A stretch of DNA of 64,000 nt from Tridacna crocea (GCA_943736015.1 OX031056.1:71389277-71453276), one strand, 5' to 3'; numbered from the stretch's first letter, positions 44,023-52,805 are shown. A program made the numbers and translations. The notes: a model not told the origin generated them from the letters alone.

Positions 44023-44251
44023 TTAACCCATTACCACTCAATCCCTACTTTTGACGCCCCTGAGAAAGAAGCCTTTTGAAAACACTGTGGGAAAAGGAGA
44101 AAATGCTGGTAACCAGCATTTTCTCCTTTTCCCACAGTGTTTTCTACCCTTTCCAGAACAAATTTCTATTTTTCAGTCACCTTTATTTTGTCGTCTGCAA
44201 ATGCTTTGAATTTGGACCAGTCCAAAATTTTCTTGTGTGGTAATGAGTTAA
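44023..44251 (+). mobile_element. FB-A MITE, complete, CACTGTGG stem
   Basis: TTAACCCATTACCACTCAAT to GTGTGGTAATGAGTTAA; both stem arms carry the C/G variant. Very close to 27535-27763, including the CCACTCAAT left end. Confidence 0.94.
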
Positions 44252-44308
44252 CAAAGAAGTTGAAATGGCAAAACTTTGTAGTATGATAAATTGGTTGTAT
44301 GATCAAGA

Positions 44309-44401
44309 GGCAGGGGACTTGGAAACTTTTTCATGGCTGTGGTGAATCATATCGCCACCTCCGGCGAGGTGGTGAACAAGTTTCCAAGTCCCCTGCCACC
44401 T
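44309..44401. mobile_element. Palindromic hairpin element
   Basis: GAGGCAGGGGACTTGGAAAC pairs with GTTTCCAAGTCCCCTGCC; an inner CGCCACCTCCGGCGAGGTGG forms a second hairpin. Confidence 0.75.
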
Positions 44402-44524
44402 GACTGTACAACTGATAATGTCCCAGTTGTAGACAGTTTAGTAAAATAATGTCACATATACATTTAATTACCCTTTTCAAAAGGCTTCTACCTCAGGGTT
44501 GTCCAAAGTCGTCATTGTGTGGAA

Positions 44525-44795
44525 AACCCTTGACAAGATGACAAAATTTCAGGCTAGCTGAAATCGAAAACCGCTACTGACGACAAATTAAATGCAACTC
44601 AAAAGCTGAAATTCATTTAGGGAAGAGTAAAAAACATTGTGGGAAAAGGAGAAATTACTGGTCCTTTTCCCACAAAGTTTTCTACCCTGTCAAAGAAAAA
44701 TGCATCATTTTAGTCACTATGAAAATGTTGTCTGGAAATGGTTTCAATTTGGATGGGTCTAAAATTTTGCCATGTGGTAAAGGTTCAAATTTAGA
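44525..44795. mobile_element. FB-A mirror isomer: two long arms
   Basis: The left side (AAGATGACAAAATTTCAGGC...GACGACAAATTAAATGC) and the right side (GTTGTCTGGAAATGGTTTCA...GGGTCTAAAATTTTGCC) are both the long-arm end, in opposite orientation around one hairpin. The short-arm end is absent. A short-arm fragment (TTTTCAAAAGGCTTCTACCT) precedes it at 44472-44520. Confidence 0.75.
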
Positions 44796-45091
44796 ATTGT
44801 GTGATGAAGGATTAATCACAAGCCTGACACTGATCCAGATTCAATTACAAGGGTCCAATTCGCCTCATTAGGAAAAATTTGCTCTTGTCTGATCAAATCT
44901 GTCAGAGAGCACGCTGCTACAAATGGTGATTGTGGGTTTTTAGGGTGTCTTCTTGTCAAAAGTCATTTTGTATGCCTAGTTTTGTGCTTTCGTTCATGAT
45001 TAATTTGTCCATTGCATGGTGTACTTAGATCAGATTGTTATAACTGGGAATGAGCGAGACAATTTGTCAAAATGCTCCACAGAATATATAT
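44796..45091. other. Intron sequence, nothing recognised
   Basis: No repeat or exon visible. Confidence 0.4.
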
Positions 45092-45324
45092 ATCCTTTAC
45101 CAGAGTACAAAATTTTAGCCGTATCCAAATTGAAAGTGTTTGCAGATGACCAAATACACTGTAAATGTAACTCAAAAATTGAAATTGGTTTCCAGCAGGG
45201 TAGAAAATATTGTGGGAAAAGGAGAAAATGCTGGTTACCAGCATTTTCTCCTTTTCCCACAATGTTTTCAAAAGGATTCAGTTTCAGGGTCATAAAAAGC
45301 AGGGATTGTTTTGTAAAGGGTTAA
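45092..45324 (-). mobile_element. FB-A MITE, near complete
   Basis: TATCCTTTACCAGAGTACAA to TTTTGTAAAGGGTTAA; perfect stem. Confidence 0.9.
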
Positions 45325-45659
45325 TTATACCCAGCAAAGTGGAGGGGGTTATACTGGAATCACCATGGCTGTCTGTCAGTCTGTCCGTAAACACAAATTT
45401 GTCCAGCAAAATACCGTACCCTGATAGTTTTTCAGGTACTGAACTCACATTTTCATTCTGTGTTCCTATGTATATGAAACTAGTGTGCATCTGCAATTTC
45501 CATGACCTTCTGCAGTTTGTTGCAGAATTATTTCCCCTTTAACTTTTTTCAACTCTTACTTTTGTACTAAAGCATTCTGCAATCTGTGTAAAAGACCTGT
45601 TTTGTGACAAGGAGCAGGTGAGGGATATGATCACATTTAGTGACAGCTCTAGTTTTCAG
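45325..45659 (+). repeat. Possible mollusc dispersed-repeat fragment
   Basis: ACCCAGCAAAGTGGAGGGGG...GGAATCACCATGGCTGTCTG with CTGTCAGTCTGTCCGTAAAC recalls a repeat start common in mollusc genomes. From memory only. Confidence 0.35.
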
Positions 45660-45779
45660 TATGGATCAAATTGTGGAATATTTTTTGATAGGGTAAAAAA
45701 CCTGTGGAAAGAGGAGAAAAATGGTAGCATATTTGCCCATTCCCATAATGTTTCCTGAAGCCAGATAGATCAGGGTTCT
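45660..45779 (-). mobile_element. Degraded FB-A remnant
   Basis: TAGGGTAAAAAACCTGTGGA and weak CCCATTCCCATAATG. Confidence 0.5.
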
Positions 45780-46011
45780 TTAACCCATTACCACACAATC
45801 CCTGCTTTTTTTGACGCCCCTGAGAAAGAAGCCTTTAGAAAACATTGTGGGAAAAGGAGAAAATGCTGGTAACCAGCATTTTCTCCTTTTCCCACAATAT
45901 TTTCTACCCTTCACAAAACAAATTTCAAATTTTCAGTCACTTTTATTTTGTCGTCTGCAAATGCTTTCAATTTGAACCAGTCTAAAATTTTGTCGTTTGG
46001 TAAAGAGTTAA
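45780..46011 (+). mobile_element. FB-A MITE, complete
   Basis: TTAACCCATTACCACACAAT to TTTGGTAAAGAGTTAA; 245 bp before the exon at 46256. Confidence 0.93.
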
Positions 46012-46255
46012 ACTTGGTACCATATTGGAAAGGATTAATGTGGACAGAAAAAATTGCTGAAAGAGCTGCAGAAAAGTTTGTATAGATTACAGTCTGTGGA
46101 AATTAGGTTGATTTTTAACCACTTGTGGGTTTTAGAAGATACATTAGAGTCAGCCTTGTTTCCATTGCTTTTAAAATGCCCTTGTAGACTTCCATGGTTA
46201 TTTCATACTTTTTATTACACTGTTTCTGAATTGACATGCTTATCATATCTTCCAG

Positions 46256-46419
46256 AGATACACACTCCAAGTGAAGACTTCGAGAGGTTTTCCGAGGTGA
46301 AAACTTTAACAGCGAAGTTATATTCTCAGTTAAATGTGGAGGAGCACCAACTACGCAGAGAGGTGGAGATCTTGAAACAGTTAGAGGACTATAATCTCCA
46401 AATAGCTCCATTAATGAGG
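46256..46419 (+). CDS. MCU: MCU exon: linker and first coiled coil
   Basis: The acceptor is ATCTTCCAG and the donor AGG|GTAAGA. The reading is EIHTPSEDFERFSEVKTLTA, KLYSQLNVEEHQLRREVEIL, then KQLEDYNLQIAPLMR. It matches the human segment with VKTLVQQLYTTLCIEQHQLN...ERLEDLKEQLAPLEK, which forms the first coiled coil on the matrix side, just before the first transmembrane helix. Heptad-like leucines and charged residues are visible. About 60 bp past the donor lies a perfect 22-bp-arm hairpin (46479-46537). Confidence 0.93.
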
Positions 46420-46478
46420 GTAAGACTTGGTACCATGTTCAGCAGCTATTGGATTCATTTGTACTTCTTGTAAAATCC

Positions 46479-46537
46479 AAAACTAGCCATTTGATTGGCC
46501 AAGACAAAATGTCTCGGCCAATCAAATGGCTAGTTTT
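46479..46537. mobile_element. Perfect hairpin beside an MCU donor site
   Basis: AAAACTAGCCATTTGATTGG (plus CC) is repeated inverted after a short loop that itself pairs GAGACATT-like bases (AAGACAAAATGTCTC). Confidence 0.8.
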
Positions 46538-46699
46538 GTTTTTTTTGAATGATTGATGAATTTCGATTGGTTGATGAATATGGCATTCAAAATCTTTTCT
46601 AGCATCACAGAGATTGTGGAACCAATGGAGAGTTTTAGTTATAGAAATAAGACTGGAATTAGATGTGATTTCTAGGTTAGAGTTATGTAGAACCTTTAC

Positions 46700-46768
46700 T
46701 AGAACAGGCAGTAAAGATCAAAGATTGCATGTCTTGTGCAATCTGATCTTGATCTACACTGACAGAAA
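46700..46768. mobile_element. Palindrome J copy
   Basis: AAGATCAAAGATTGCATGTC...GCAATCTGATCTTGATCTAC. Confidence 0.65.
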
Positions 46769-46871
46769 AAGCAAGATTTGGTGAAAAATTGACTACAATC
46801 TTCATTATCGGTATTCTTCATTTAAAATGGTATGTTTAAATAATATTAGTTGTACATACACCTGAGATTTA

Positions 46872-47100
46872 TTAACCCATTACCACACAATCCCTACTTT
46901 AGACGCCCCTGAGAAAGAAGCCTTTTGAAAACCCTGTGGGAAAAGGAAAAAATGCTGGTAACCAGCATTTTCTCCTTTTCCCACAGTGTTTTCTACCCTT
47001 CCTAGAACAAATTTCAATTTTTCAGTCACCTTTATTTTGTCGTCTGCAAATGCTTTCAATTTGGACCAGTCTAAATCTTTCTCGTGTGGTAAAGAGTTAA
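46872..47100 (+). mobile_element. FB-A MITE, complete
   Basis: TTAACCCATTACCACACAAT to GTGTGGTAAAGAGTTAA. An isolated FB-A tip (TAGGGATTGTGTGGTAATGG) follows at 47198-47226. Confidence 0.93.
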
Positions 47101-47221
47101 CTGCATACATGTGGCTGTACAAATTTCTTTTCTCAACATGCCATTTTAAACAAAAGATAAGAAATTTGACATGTTTTCAAAAAAGAAAGGGTCATCAGAT
47201 GTAGGGATTGTGTGGTAATGG

Positions 47222-47435
47222 GTTAAGACTAAGGGTCCCAAGTTTGAACCCCTAGCTCTGCCAATTTCTTTCCAAAAATTTAAGATAGTCATTTGGATGG
47301 GGTTTATTCTGCCTTACCACTAATCATTGTTTCAAGGATGGTTATTGCGGAAAGCAGTCGGTGGCTTAGAAACAATATCATTCAAATGTTGAAAGAAAAC
47401 ACCGGGAAAGCATTGAAAGGTACACTGGCTTAGTC
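47222..47435 (+). repeat. Worn SINE
   Basis: B box AAGTTTGAACCCCTAGCTCT, body AAAGCAGTCGGTGGCTTAGA, tail lost. Confidence 0.6.
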
Positions 47436-47457
47436 TATAGCTTTTGTTGAGGTTGCA

Positions 47458-47506
47458 GATCAAGATCAGACTGCAGAGAATTTGAATCTGATCTATGGCT
47501 CAAATT
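47458..47506. mobile_element. Palindrome J copy
   Basis: AGATCAAGATCAGACTGCAG with a worn second arm. Confidence 0.6.
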
Positions 47507-47526
47507 TACCCTATCTGCATTCTAAA

Positions 47527-47755
47527 TTAACCCTTTCCCAAAAGGCATAGTTTTAGACTGGTCCAGATTGAAAGCACTTGCAGATGACAAAATAAACTTA
47601 ACTCAAAAATTGAAATTTGTTTCCAACAGGGTAGAAAACATTGTGGGAAAAGGAGAAAATGCTGGTTACCAGCATTTTCTCCTTTTCCCCTCAATGTTTT
47701 CTAAAGGCTTCAATCTCAGGGTCGTAAAAACCAGGGATTGTTTGGTAAAGGGTTA
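47527..47755 (-). mobile_element. FB-A MITE, complete, 86 bp before an MCU exon
   Basis: TTAACCCTTTCCCAAAAGGC to TTTGGTAAAGGGTTAA. Confidence 0.92.
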
Positions 47756-47841
47756 AATTTATATTAAAAAACTCTTCATTTGAAATGTACTCCAGTTTGT
47801 GCTTTTCAGCCTTTAACATCCATGGCTTCATTTTCTTGCAG

Positions 47842-48045
47842 CAAAAAGCAGAGATGGAAGAGAAGATTTTGAATAGGAATACTCTTGCCACATATCTGGG
47901 AGCTGGAGCCATGGGCTTGCAGTTTGGGTTTTTCGCCAGACTCACCTGGTGGGAGTATTCATGGGATGTGATGGAACCTGTTACATATTTTGCCACTTAC
48001 ACAGCTATCATCTTCTCCTTCGCTTATTTTTGTGTCACTGCGGGT
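47842..48045 (+). CDS. MCU: MCU exon: TM1, selectivity-filter loop, TM2
   Basis: The acceptor is TTTTCTTGCAG and the donor GGT|GTAAGT. It encodes QKAEMEEKILNRNTLATYLG, then AGAMGLQFGFFARLTWWEYS, WDVMEPVTYFATYTAIIFSF and AYFCVTAG. This is the pore: TM1 (about LATYLGAGAMGLQFGFFARL), the WDXXEP signature with the Asp and Glu that coordinate Ca2+ in the inner mitochondrial membrane, and TM2. The human motif is WDIMEP; here the variable position is Val, which the WDXXEP consensus allows. The Arg and Glu of ARLTWWEYSWD, which in vertebrate MCUB are replaced by Trp and Val, are kept, so this reads as a conducting MCU subunit. A foldback MITE ends 86 bp upstream of the acceptor. Confidence 0.96.
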
Positions 48046-48390
48046 GTAAGTATGGGTAGAAATTGTTTTACATAAAAAATAATTTAATATCAGTTGTTTT
48101 CATGAACATTGGCGAGTCCTGATTGGCTGAATTTTTTTTTCCATAGCTCCATGAAAAAAAAATGACCTTGGAACTACTTTTGCTGAAGGTTACTTTTGCG
48201 GGTCCTACACACTGCTTTGCTCATTTACTTTCGTCCTATTGGTTTATTATCAGTATTGGGGATCTGAAAACTGCTACCGTATTGTATTCTTGTGCCATGC
48301 AAATATGAATGGAAGGGGCTTTAGAAACTAAAGAAAATGAATGCAGTTTGAATTATTTCTGTAGGTATATGATGTCTGTAATATTATATT
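48046..48390. other. Intron sequence, nothing recognised
   Basis: No repeat or exon; T/A runs around 48130-48170. Confidence 0.4.
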
Positions 48391-48545
48391 GTAAGGAATG
48401 AAGAGCATTCTATTTTTTTCATGGAGGTATGAAAAAAAAACCCCTAATCACCCTTTTGTATGAAACCGCTTTTTCATACAGTGTGATTAGGTTTTTTTTT
48501 TCATACCTCCATGAAAAAATGAAATTCTCTTCATTCCTTACATAG
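48391..48545. mobile_element. Palindromic MITE, about 60-bp arms
   Basis: TAAGGAATGAAGAGCATTCT...TTCATGGAGGTATGAAAAAA pairs with TTTTTTCATACCTCCATGAA...CTCTTCATTCCTTA, with an inner CCTAATCACCC/GTGATTAGG pair. Confidence 0.85.
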
Positions 48546-48549
48546 AATG

Positions 48550-48612
48550 GTCTTTTACCACATGTCAAATTCTAGACTCTTCCAAATCAAAAACTCCTGC
48601 AGTTGACAATTT
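48550..48612 (-). mobile_element. FB-A end fragment
   Basis: TCTTTTACCACATGTCAAAT...CTCTTCCAAATCAAAAAC, ended by the next copy. Confidence 0.6.
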
Positions 48613-48841
48613 TTAACCCTTTCCCAAACAATTCCTGGTTTTTATGGGTCTGGAATACTAACCTTCTGAAAACATTGTGGGAAAAGGAGAAAATGCTGGT
48701 AACCAGCATTTTCTCCTTTTCCCACAATGTTTTCTACCCTATCATAGACAGAAATCATCTTTTCAGCAAGAGCTGAATTGTTGTCTGCAAATGTTTTCAA
48801 TTTGGTCTAGTCCACAAGTTTGTCGTTTGGGAAAGGGTTAA
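48613..48841 (+). mobile_element. FB-A MITE with FB-C-type ends
   Basis: TTAACCCTTTCCCAAACAAT to TTTGGGAAAGGGTTAA; perfect stem. Confidence 0.92.
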
Positions 48842-48861
48842 AGTTATACAAATAAACTAAG

Positions 48862-48990
48862 TTCTTTGACAATATAGAAAACATTGTGAGAAAAGGAGAA
48901 AATGCTGGTCACCAGCATATTCTCCTATTCCCACTATGTTTTCAAAAGCCTTCACCAGTCAGTTTGGTGAAAGTAGAGAATTTGTGTTAT
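48862..48990 (-). mobile_element. FB-A core, ends lost
   Basis: TAGAAAACATTGTGAGAAAA...CACCAGCATATTCTCC and worn CCTTCACCAGTCAGTTTGG. Confidence 0.7.
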
Positions 48991-48994
48991 TGGC

Positions 48995-49184
48995 AGAGCT
49001 CCAGATAGAAGGAGTGATTTTGATATAAAAATTCAAAATATCAATAGTTCTTCACTAAACCCCATGTTGTGGGTACTCATTAGAATTGTCTCATCGAGAC
49101 AATTCAAATGAGTACCACTACATGGGGTTTGGAAAAGACAGAATGGATTTAAAATGCCATCACTCCCTCTTATCTGGAGCTCTG
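48995..49184. mobile_element. Palindromic MITE G, copy 3
   Basis: Outer CAGAGCTCCAGATA / TATCTGGAGCTCTG are a perfect inverted pair; centre GGTACTCATTAGAATTGTCT with the changed base matched on the other arm (AGACAATTC). Confidence 0.9.
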
Positions 49185-49244
49185 TATTGGTTTGAAGGCT
49201 CTGAAGATTTACTGGGATGCTGTTATGGACTGAGTGCCCGGACT

Positions 49245-49278
49245 TTGGGGTCTGATCTTGATCTACAGTTTTCCAGGT
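49245..49278. mobile_element. Palindrome J half copy
   Basis: GGTCTGATCTTGATCTACAG only. Confidence 0.5.
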
Positions 49279-49454
49279 TTACTAATAGATTTGAGTCTAA
49301 ATTTCATATTGTATTAATTTCTTCATGAGTTATAATAACAATCAGTGTCCTGTTGGGGCATTAAACAAGATTTGAACCCCAGATTTTTTTTCGTACAGGG
49401 GAAGAAGTTGATGTTTTGAGAAGATAATCATCATAGCACGAATATTCACCCTTT

Positions 49455-49689
49455 TTAACCCTTTCCCAAACGACAAATTTTAGACTCTTCCAAACTCAAA
49501 GAGTTTGCAGATGACAATTTCAAATTTGATAAAAATGGCAGAAAGTTGTCCAAATGTGTAGAAAACACTGTGGAAAAAGTAGAAATTGTTCATTTTGAGC
49601 AATATCTCCTTTTCCCTCATTGTTTTCAGAAGACTTGTACTGCAGACATGTAAAAGCAACATACAAGGGCTTGTTTGGGAAAGGGTTAA
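49455..49689 (-). mobile_element. FB-C foldback MITE
   Basis: TTAACCCTTTCCCAAACGAC to TTTGGGAAAGGGTTAA, with the FB-C arm TTTGATAAAAATGGCAGAAA and an FB-C-like outer end ACAAGGGCTTGTTTGG. Confidence 0.88.
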
Positions 49690-50124
49690 GGAGGAAAAGA
49701 GGAAACACTGAAAAAAATGTTGCCTGTCTGCAAGTTGTATAAAGTTTATATCATTTGTAGCTGAGAATCGTAGCCGGGCTCGTTCAACAAAACATGTTCT
49801 TCTGAGTAAATGCGCCTATAGTCTTTTTTGACATTTCATTGCAATATTAAGAACCAACGTAACATAGCCATGTCGGCGGCATCAGCGATTCTCAACTATG
49901 AGCTTACTTTCCTTCAAGCATGCTCGACTAATACAGATTTTGAAAAAGTAAAATAAGCAATTAAATGTCATTTTGACATCGTGTGAACGTTGTGTGTATT
50001 TTGGTACAACGATACACTAAAATGTACTAACGCTCTTACATCAAGGGAAGTAATTGTGCATGCCACAGCATAGGTTCAAGTTTAAAAAGTTTGTCATTAT
50101 AGATAGTGTTGTTTTTTTTTGTAG
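49690..50124. other. Intron sequence, nothing recognised
   Basis: No repeat or exon before the acceptor of the last MCU exon. Confidence 0.4.
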
Positions 50125-50310
50125 GACTACGAATATACAGAGGCTTGGAACAGGTCCTTTACAAAGAGCTTTTATCAACTGGCCCGAAAAAATGGTTTTG
50201 ACATCGACGAATACAACAGACTGTCCAATTTGATCATACAATGTGAGAGTGACTTACGTAGGCTCCGAGATCCATTACAGGTCCACCTTCCTATTCGAGA
50301 AATGGAATAA
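50125..50310 (+). CDS. MCU: MCU terminal exon: C-terminal coiled coil and stop
   Basis: The acceptor is a T-run followed by GTAG. The exon reads DYEYTEAWNRSFTKSFYQLA, then RKNGFDIDEYNRLSNLIIQC, then ESDLRRLRDPLQVHLPIREM and E before TAA at 50308-50310. It corresponds to human EYVYPEARDRQYLLFFHKGAKKSRFDLEKYNQLKDAIAQAEMDLKRLRDPLQVHLPL. The LRDPLQVHLP ending is a hallmark of the family. The tail is short, as is usual. No polyadenylation signal close to the stop is convincing: AATAAA occurs only kilobases downstream (for example near 53380), so the 3' UTR end is unknown. Confidence 0.95.
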   Translation, partial: DYEYTEAWNRSFTKSFYQLARKNGFDIDEYNRLSNLIIQCESDLRRLRDPLQVHLPIREME

Positions 50311-50477
50311 TCTGTCTTCTTTGATAATATCTACTTTCTTTGTTAGCCCATTTATTTCCGTGGCATTGACCTTGTATCTCTCTTTATATATTGCCATGTT
50401 TAAATAGTTACTACCTTTAGTCTTTAACAAATAACTGTTTACTCTTTAGCAACAACAAAATTATAAACCTGTCCAAG

Positions 50478-50906
50478 TTAACCCTTTACCAAAAAACAAA
50501 AATTTAGACTGGTCCAAATTCCAAGCACTTACAGATGACGAAGGAAACGTAACTCAAAAACTGAAATTTGTTTCCAGCAGGGTAGACAAGATTGTGGGAA
50601 TTTTCTCCTTTTCCCACAATGTTTTCAAAAAGCTTCTTTCTCAGGGTCATTAACCCTTTACCTCAAAAGGCATTTCTATAGTATCTCTAATTGATCCTAA
50701 ATAACAGTAAGGATGAAGCCGTTTCTTATGTGTATATGATACCTTTTGAAAGCATAGAAAACACTGTGGCAAAAGGTGAAATTGCTCATCACGAGCAATT
50801 TCACCTTTTGCCACAGTGTTTTCCAAAGACTCTCACAGGCAATGCATAGAAATGAGTATCTATGGAATAAAGGGTTAAAAGTCGGGATTGTGTGGTAAAG
50901 AGTTGA
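50478..50906 (-). mobile_element. FB-A MITE hosting a nested FB-B
   Basis: TTAACCCTTTACCAAAAAAC...CAGGGTCA, then FB-B, then AAGTCGGGATTGTGTGGTAAAG. One hairpin arm is mostly deleted (GTGGG|AATTTTCTCC). Confidence 0.9.
50650..50878 (-). mobile_element. FB-B MITE nested in FB-A at a TTAA
   Basis: TTAACCCTTTACCTCAAAAG to GGAATAAAGGGTTAA. The target GGTCATTAAAAGTCGGG is reconstructed when one TTAA is removed, so TTAA is the target duplication. Stem CACTGTGG/CCACAGTG paired. Confidence 0.95.
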
Positions 50907-51065
50907 AGCATTTGCAGATGACAAAATAATCGTTACTGAAAAACTGAAATTTGGTTTGGAAAGGGTAGAAAACACTGTGGGAAAAGGAGAAAATGCTGGT
51001 AACCAGTAACCAGCATTTTCTCCTTTTCCCTCATTGTTTTCAAAAGGCTTCTTTCTTTATCTTGT
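50905..51065 (-). mobile_element. FB-A copy with duplicated tip
   Basis: TTGAAGCATTTGCAGATGAC...CTGGTAACCAGTAACCAGC: the tip TAACCAG is repeated. Outer ends partly lost. Confidence 0.8.
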
Positions 51066-51071
51066 AAAGAC

Positions 51072-51300
51072 ATAACCCTTTACTCCATAGATACTAATTT
51101 CTACACATTGCTTGTAGGAGCCTTTGGAAAACATTGTGGCAAAAGGTGAAATTGCTCGTTATGAGCAATTTCACCTTTAGTGTGAATGTTTTCTATGCTA
51201 TCAAAACTTGTCATATACACATAAGAAACGGCTTCATCCTTGCTGTTATTTTGGGTCAGTTAGAGATACCATAGAAATGCTTCAAGGGGTAAAGGGTTAA
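51072..51300 (+). mobile_element. FB-B foldback MITE
   Basis: ATAACCCTTTACTCCATAGA to GGGGTAAAGGGTTAA. Confidence 0.92.
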
Positions 51301-51439
51301 ACTGCAAAACATAATTATAAACTATTTTTAGTTTAGCCATTTAGGATGAAAACTGAGGTAATGTGATAGTTCTGTTATAGTCTGAGTTGATATCTAATCT
51401 TCCTTTCTGGAGATAAATCCCATTGTTTGAATTGTATAG

Positions 51440-51506
51440 AAATTGTCGTCTGCAAATGCTTTCAATTTTTGCCAAACCTAAAACTTCGTCATCTGGTAGA
51501 GTTAGA
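51440..51506 (+). mobile_element. FB-A right-end fragment
   Basis: TTGTCGTCTGCAAATGCTTT...CATCTGGTAGAGTTAG. Confidence 0.7.
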
Positions 51507-51517
51507 ACTGAACTGTC

Positions 51518-51750
51518 TTAAGTCTTTACCACACAATTCCCGCGTTTTAACAACCCCTTAGGAAGAAACCTTTGGAAAACATTGTGGGAGAAGGAGAAAA
51601 TGCTGGTCACCAGCATTTTCTCCTCCTCCCACAATGCTTTCTAATCCATGGATGACAAAAATCGTCATTTGGGCTACATTTTATTCTGTCATCTGCATTA
51701 TGCTTTCAATTTGTATGATTTCAGAATTTTATCGTTTAGTAAAAAGTTAG
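51518..51750 (+). mobile_element. FB-A MITE
   Basis: TTAAGTCTTTACCACACAAT to TTTAGTAAAAAGTTAG. GGGAGAAGG and CCTCCTCCC changes are partly matched across the stem. Confidence 0.88.
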
Positions 51751-51854
51751 AGCTAAAGAGACGGAAGTCTTTCTTTTATCTGTTCTTTCATATAGTTTAA
51801 TATGTGATAAATAAGTAGTGAACAATTTGAGCTGTGCTCTGGGAAGGGAGAATT

Positions 51855-51930
51855 AAAGCATTTGCAAAAAGTATTGAACGATGTCAGCCTGCCTATTTCG
51901 CACGTGCTGACATAGTTCGAAACTTTTTTC
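51855..51930. mobile_element. Short palindrome K copy
   Basis: GATGTCAGCCTGCCTATTTC / CACGTGCTGACAT with AAAGTATTGAACG / CGAAACTTTT flanks. Confidence 0.55.
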
Positions 51931-52165
51931 CCCTTTTAGATTTTTTACATGTCAAAGGATCAGTCTACCTCATTAAGTTGTTAATTGGACAAAATGAGTT
52001 TTATTGAACCCTAAATATATGACTTGCTTGGTAGAGTTTATCATGGACATGTACGAAGACCCCTATTGCCAGAGCAAGGCTTATTTATTAGAGGCACCTG
52101 TAGAATTAGGTTGTTTTGCTTGTTTGTAATTGTATTGTATAACCTTCTAGAAAAAAGTTTCGTTT

Positions 52166-52394
52166 TTAACCTTTTACTCCATAGATATTCATTTCCATGC
52201 ATTGCTTGTTGGAGCCTGTGGAAAACATTGTTGCAAAAGGTGAAATTGCTCGTCACGAGCAATTTCACCTTTTGTCACAATGTTTTCTATGCTATCAAAA
52301 GATATCATATACACATAAAAAACGGCTTCATCCTTGCTGTTATTTAGGGTCAATTAGAGATACCATAGAAATGCCTTATGGGATAAAGGGTTAA
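52166..52394 (+). mobile_element. FB-B foldback MITE
   Basis: TTAACCTTTTACTCCATAGA to GGGATAAAGGGTTAA. Confidence 0.92.
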
Positions 52395-52396
52395 TA

Positions 52397-52592
52397 GACC
52401 ATGACAAGGAAGGCTTCTGAAAAAAACATTGTAAGAAAAAGAGAAAATGCTGGTAACAAGCATTTTATCCTTTCTTCAGTGTATTGTACCCTCTCAAAGA
52501 AAAATCTTGTGGAATTGAGGGACACTTTAAGATGTGCAAAAACAATTTGAGAAATTCGAAAATGTTGTGGTATGGTAGAAGGATAAAGAGCT
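52397..52592 (+). mobile_element. Degraded FB-A copy
   Basis: GGAAGGCTTCTGAAAAAAAC, worn stem AGAAAATGCTGGTAACAAGC, right arm decayed. Confidence 0.65.
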
Positions 52593-52631
52593 AAATAGAA
52601 TGAAGGTAGAATATTATTTAAACAGATTTGT

Positions 52632-52803
52632 AAACCCTTTACCACACAATCTGGACTTTTAAGGATCCCAAGGAAGAACTTTCTTGAAAACATGGTGGAA
52701 AAAGGAGAAAATACTGATTACCAGCATTTTCACCTTTTTCCACAATGTTTTTGAAACTCTTCTCTTTCAGGGATTGCTAGAAATCAGGATTGTGTGGTAA
52801 GTG
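52632..52803. mobile_element. FB-A mirror isomer: two short arms
   Basis: Left CCCTTTACCACACAATCTGG and right ATCAGGATTGTGTGGTAAG are both the short-arm end in opposite orientation, with AAGAACTTTCTTGAAAACA and TGTTTTTGAAACTCTTC around one hairpin. No long-arm sequence. About 170 bp. Confidence 0.8.
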
Positions 52804-52805
52804 GA

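Larger units (their letters stand above)
19751..50310 (+). other. MCU: MCU gene, 3' part (five exons, four introns visible)
   Basis: This is the span of the visible part of the mitochondrial calcium uniporter gene. Introns are about 23.6 kb, 2.6 kb, 1.4 kb and 2.1 kb. All eight splice sites inside the span fit GT...AG, and the phases (1, 1, 0, 0) keep one reading frame of 276 codons including the stop. The first visible exon begins in phase 1, so at least one upstream exon must supply the start codon and mitochondrial presequence. I did not find it; it could lie before base 1 or be unrecognised in the first 19 kb. The introns are filled with foldback MITEs, SINEs, a hAT element and other repeats. 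No promoter could be identified. Confidence 0.9.

Noticed and set aside
46115-46411. Minus-strand 98-codon frame over the MCU coiled-coil exon
   Set aside because: It is the antisense shadow of the real exon.
47842-48045. Gene being MCUB rather than MCU
   Set aside because: The Arg and Glu of ARLTWWEYSWD that vertebrate MCUB replaces by Trp and Val are retained.
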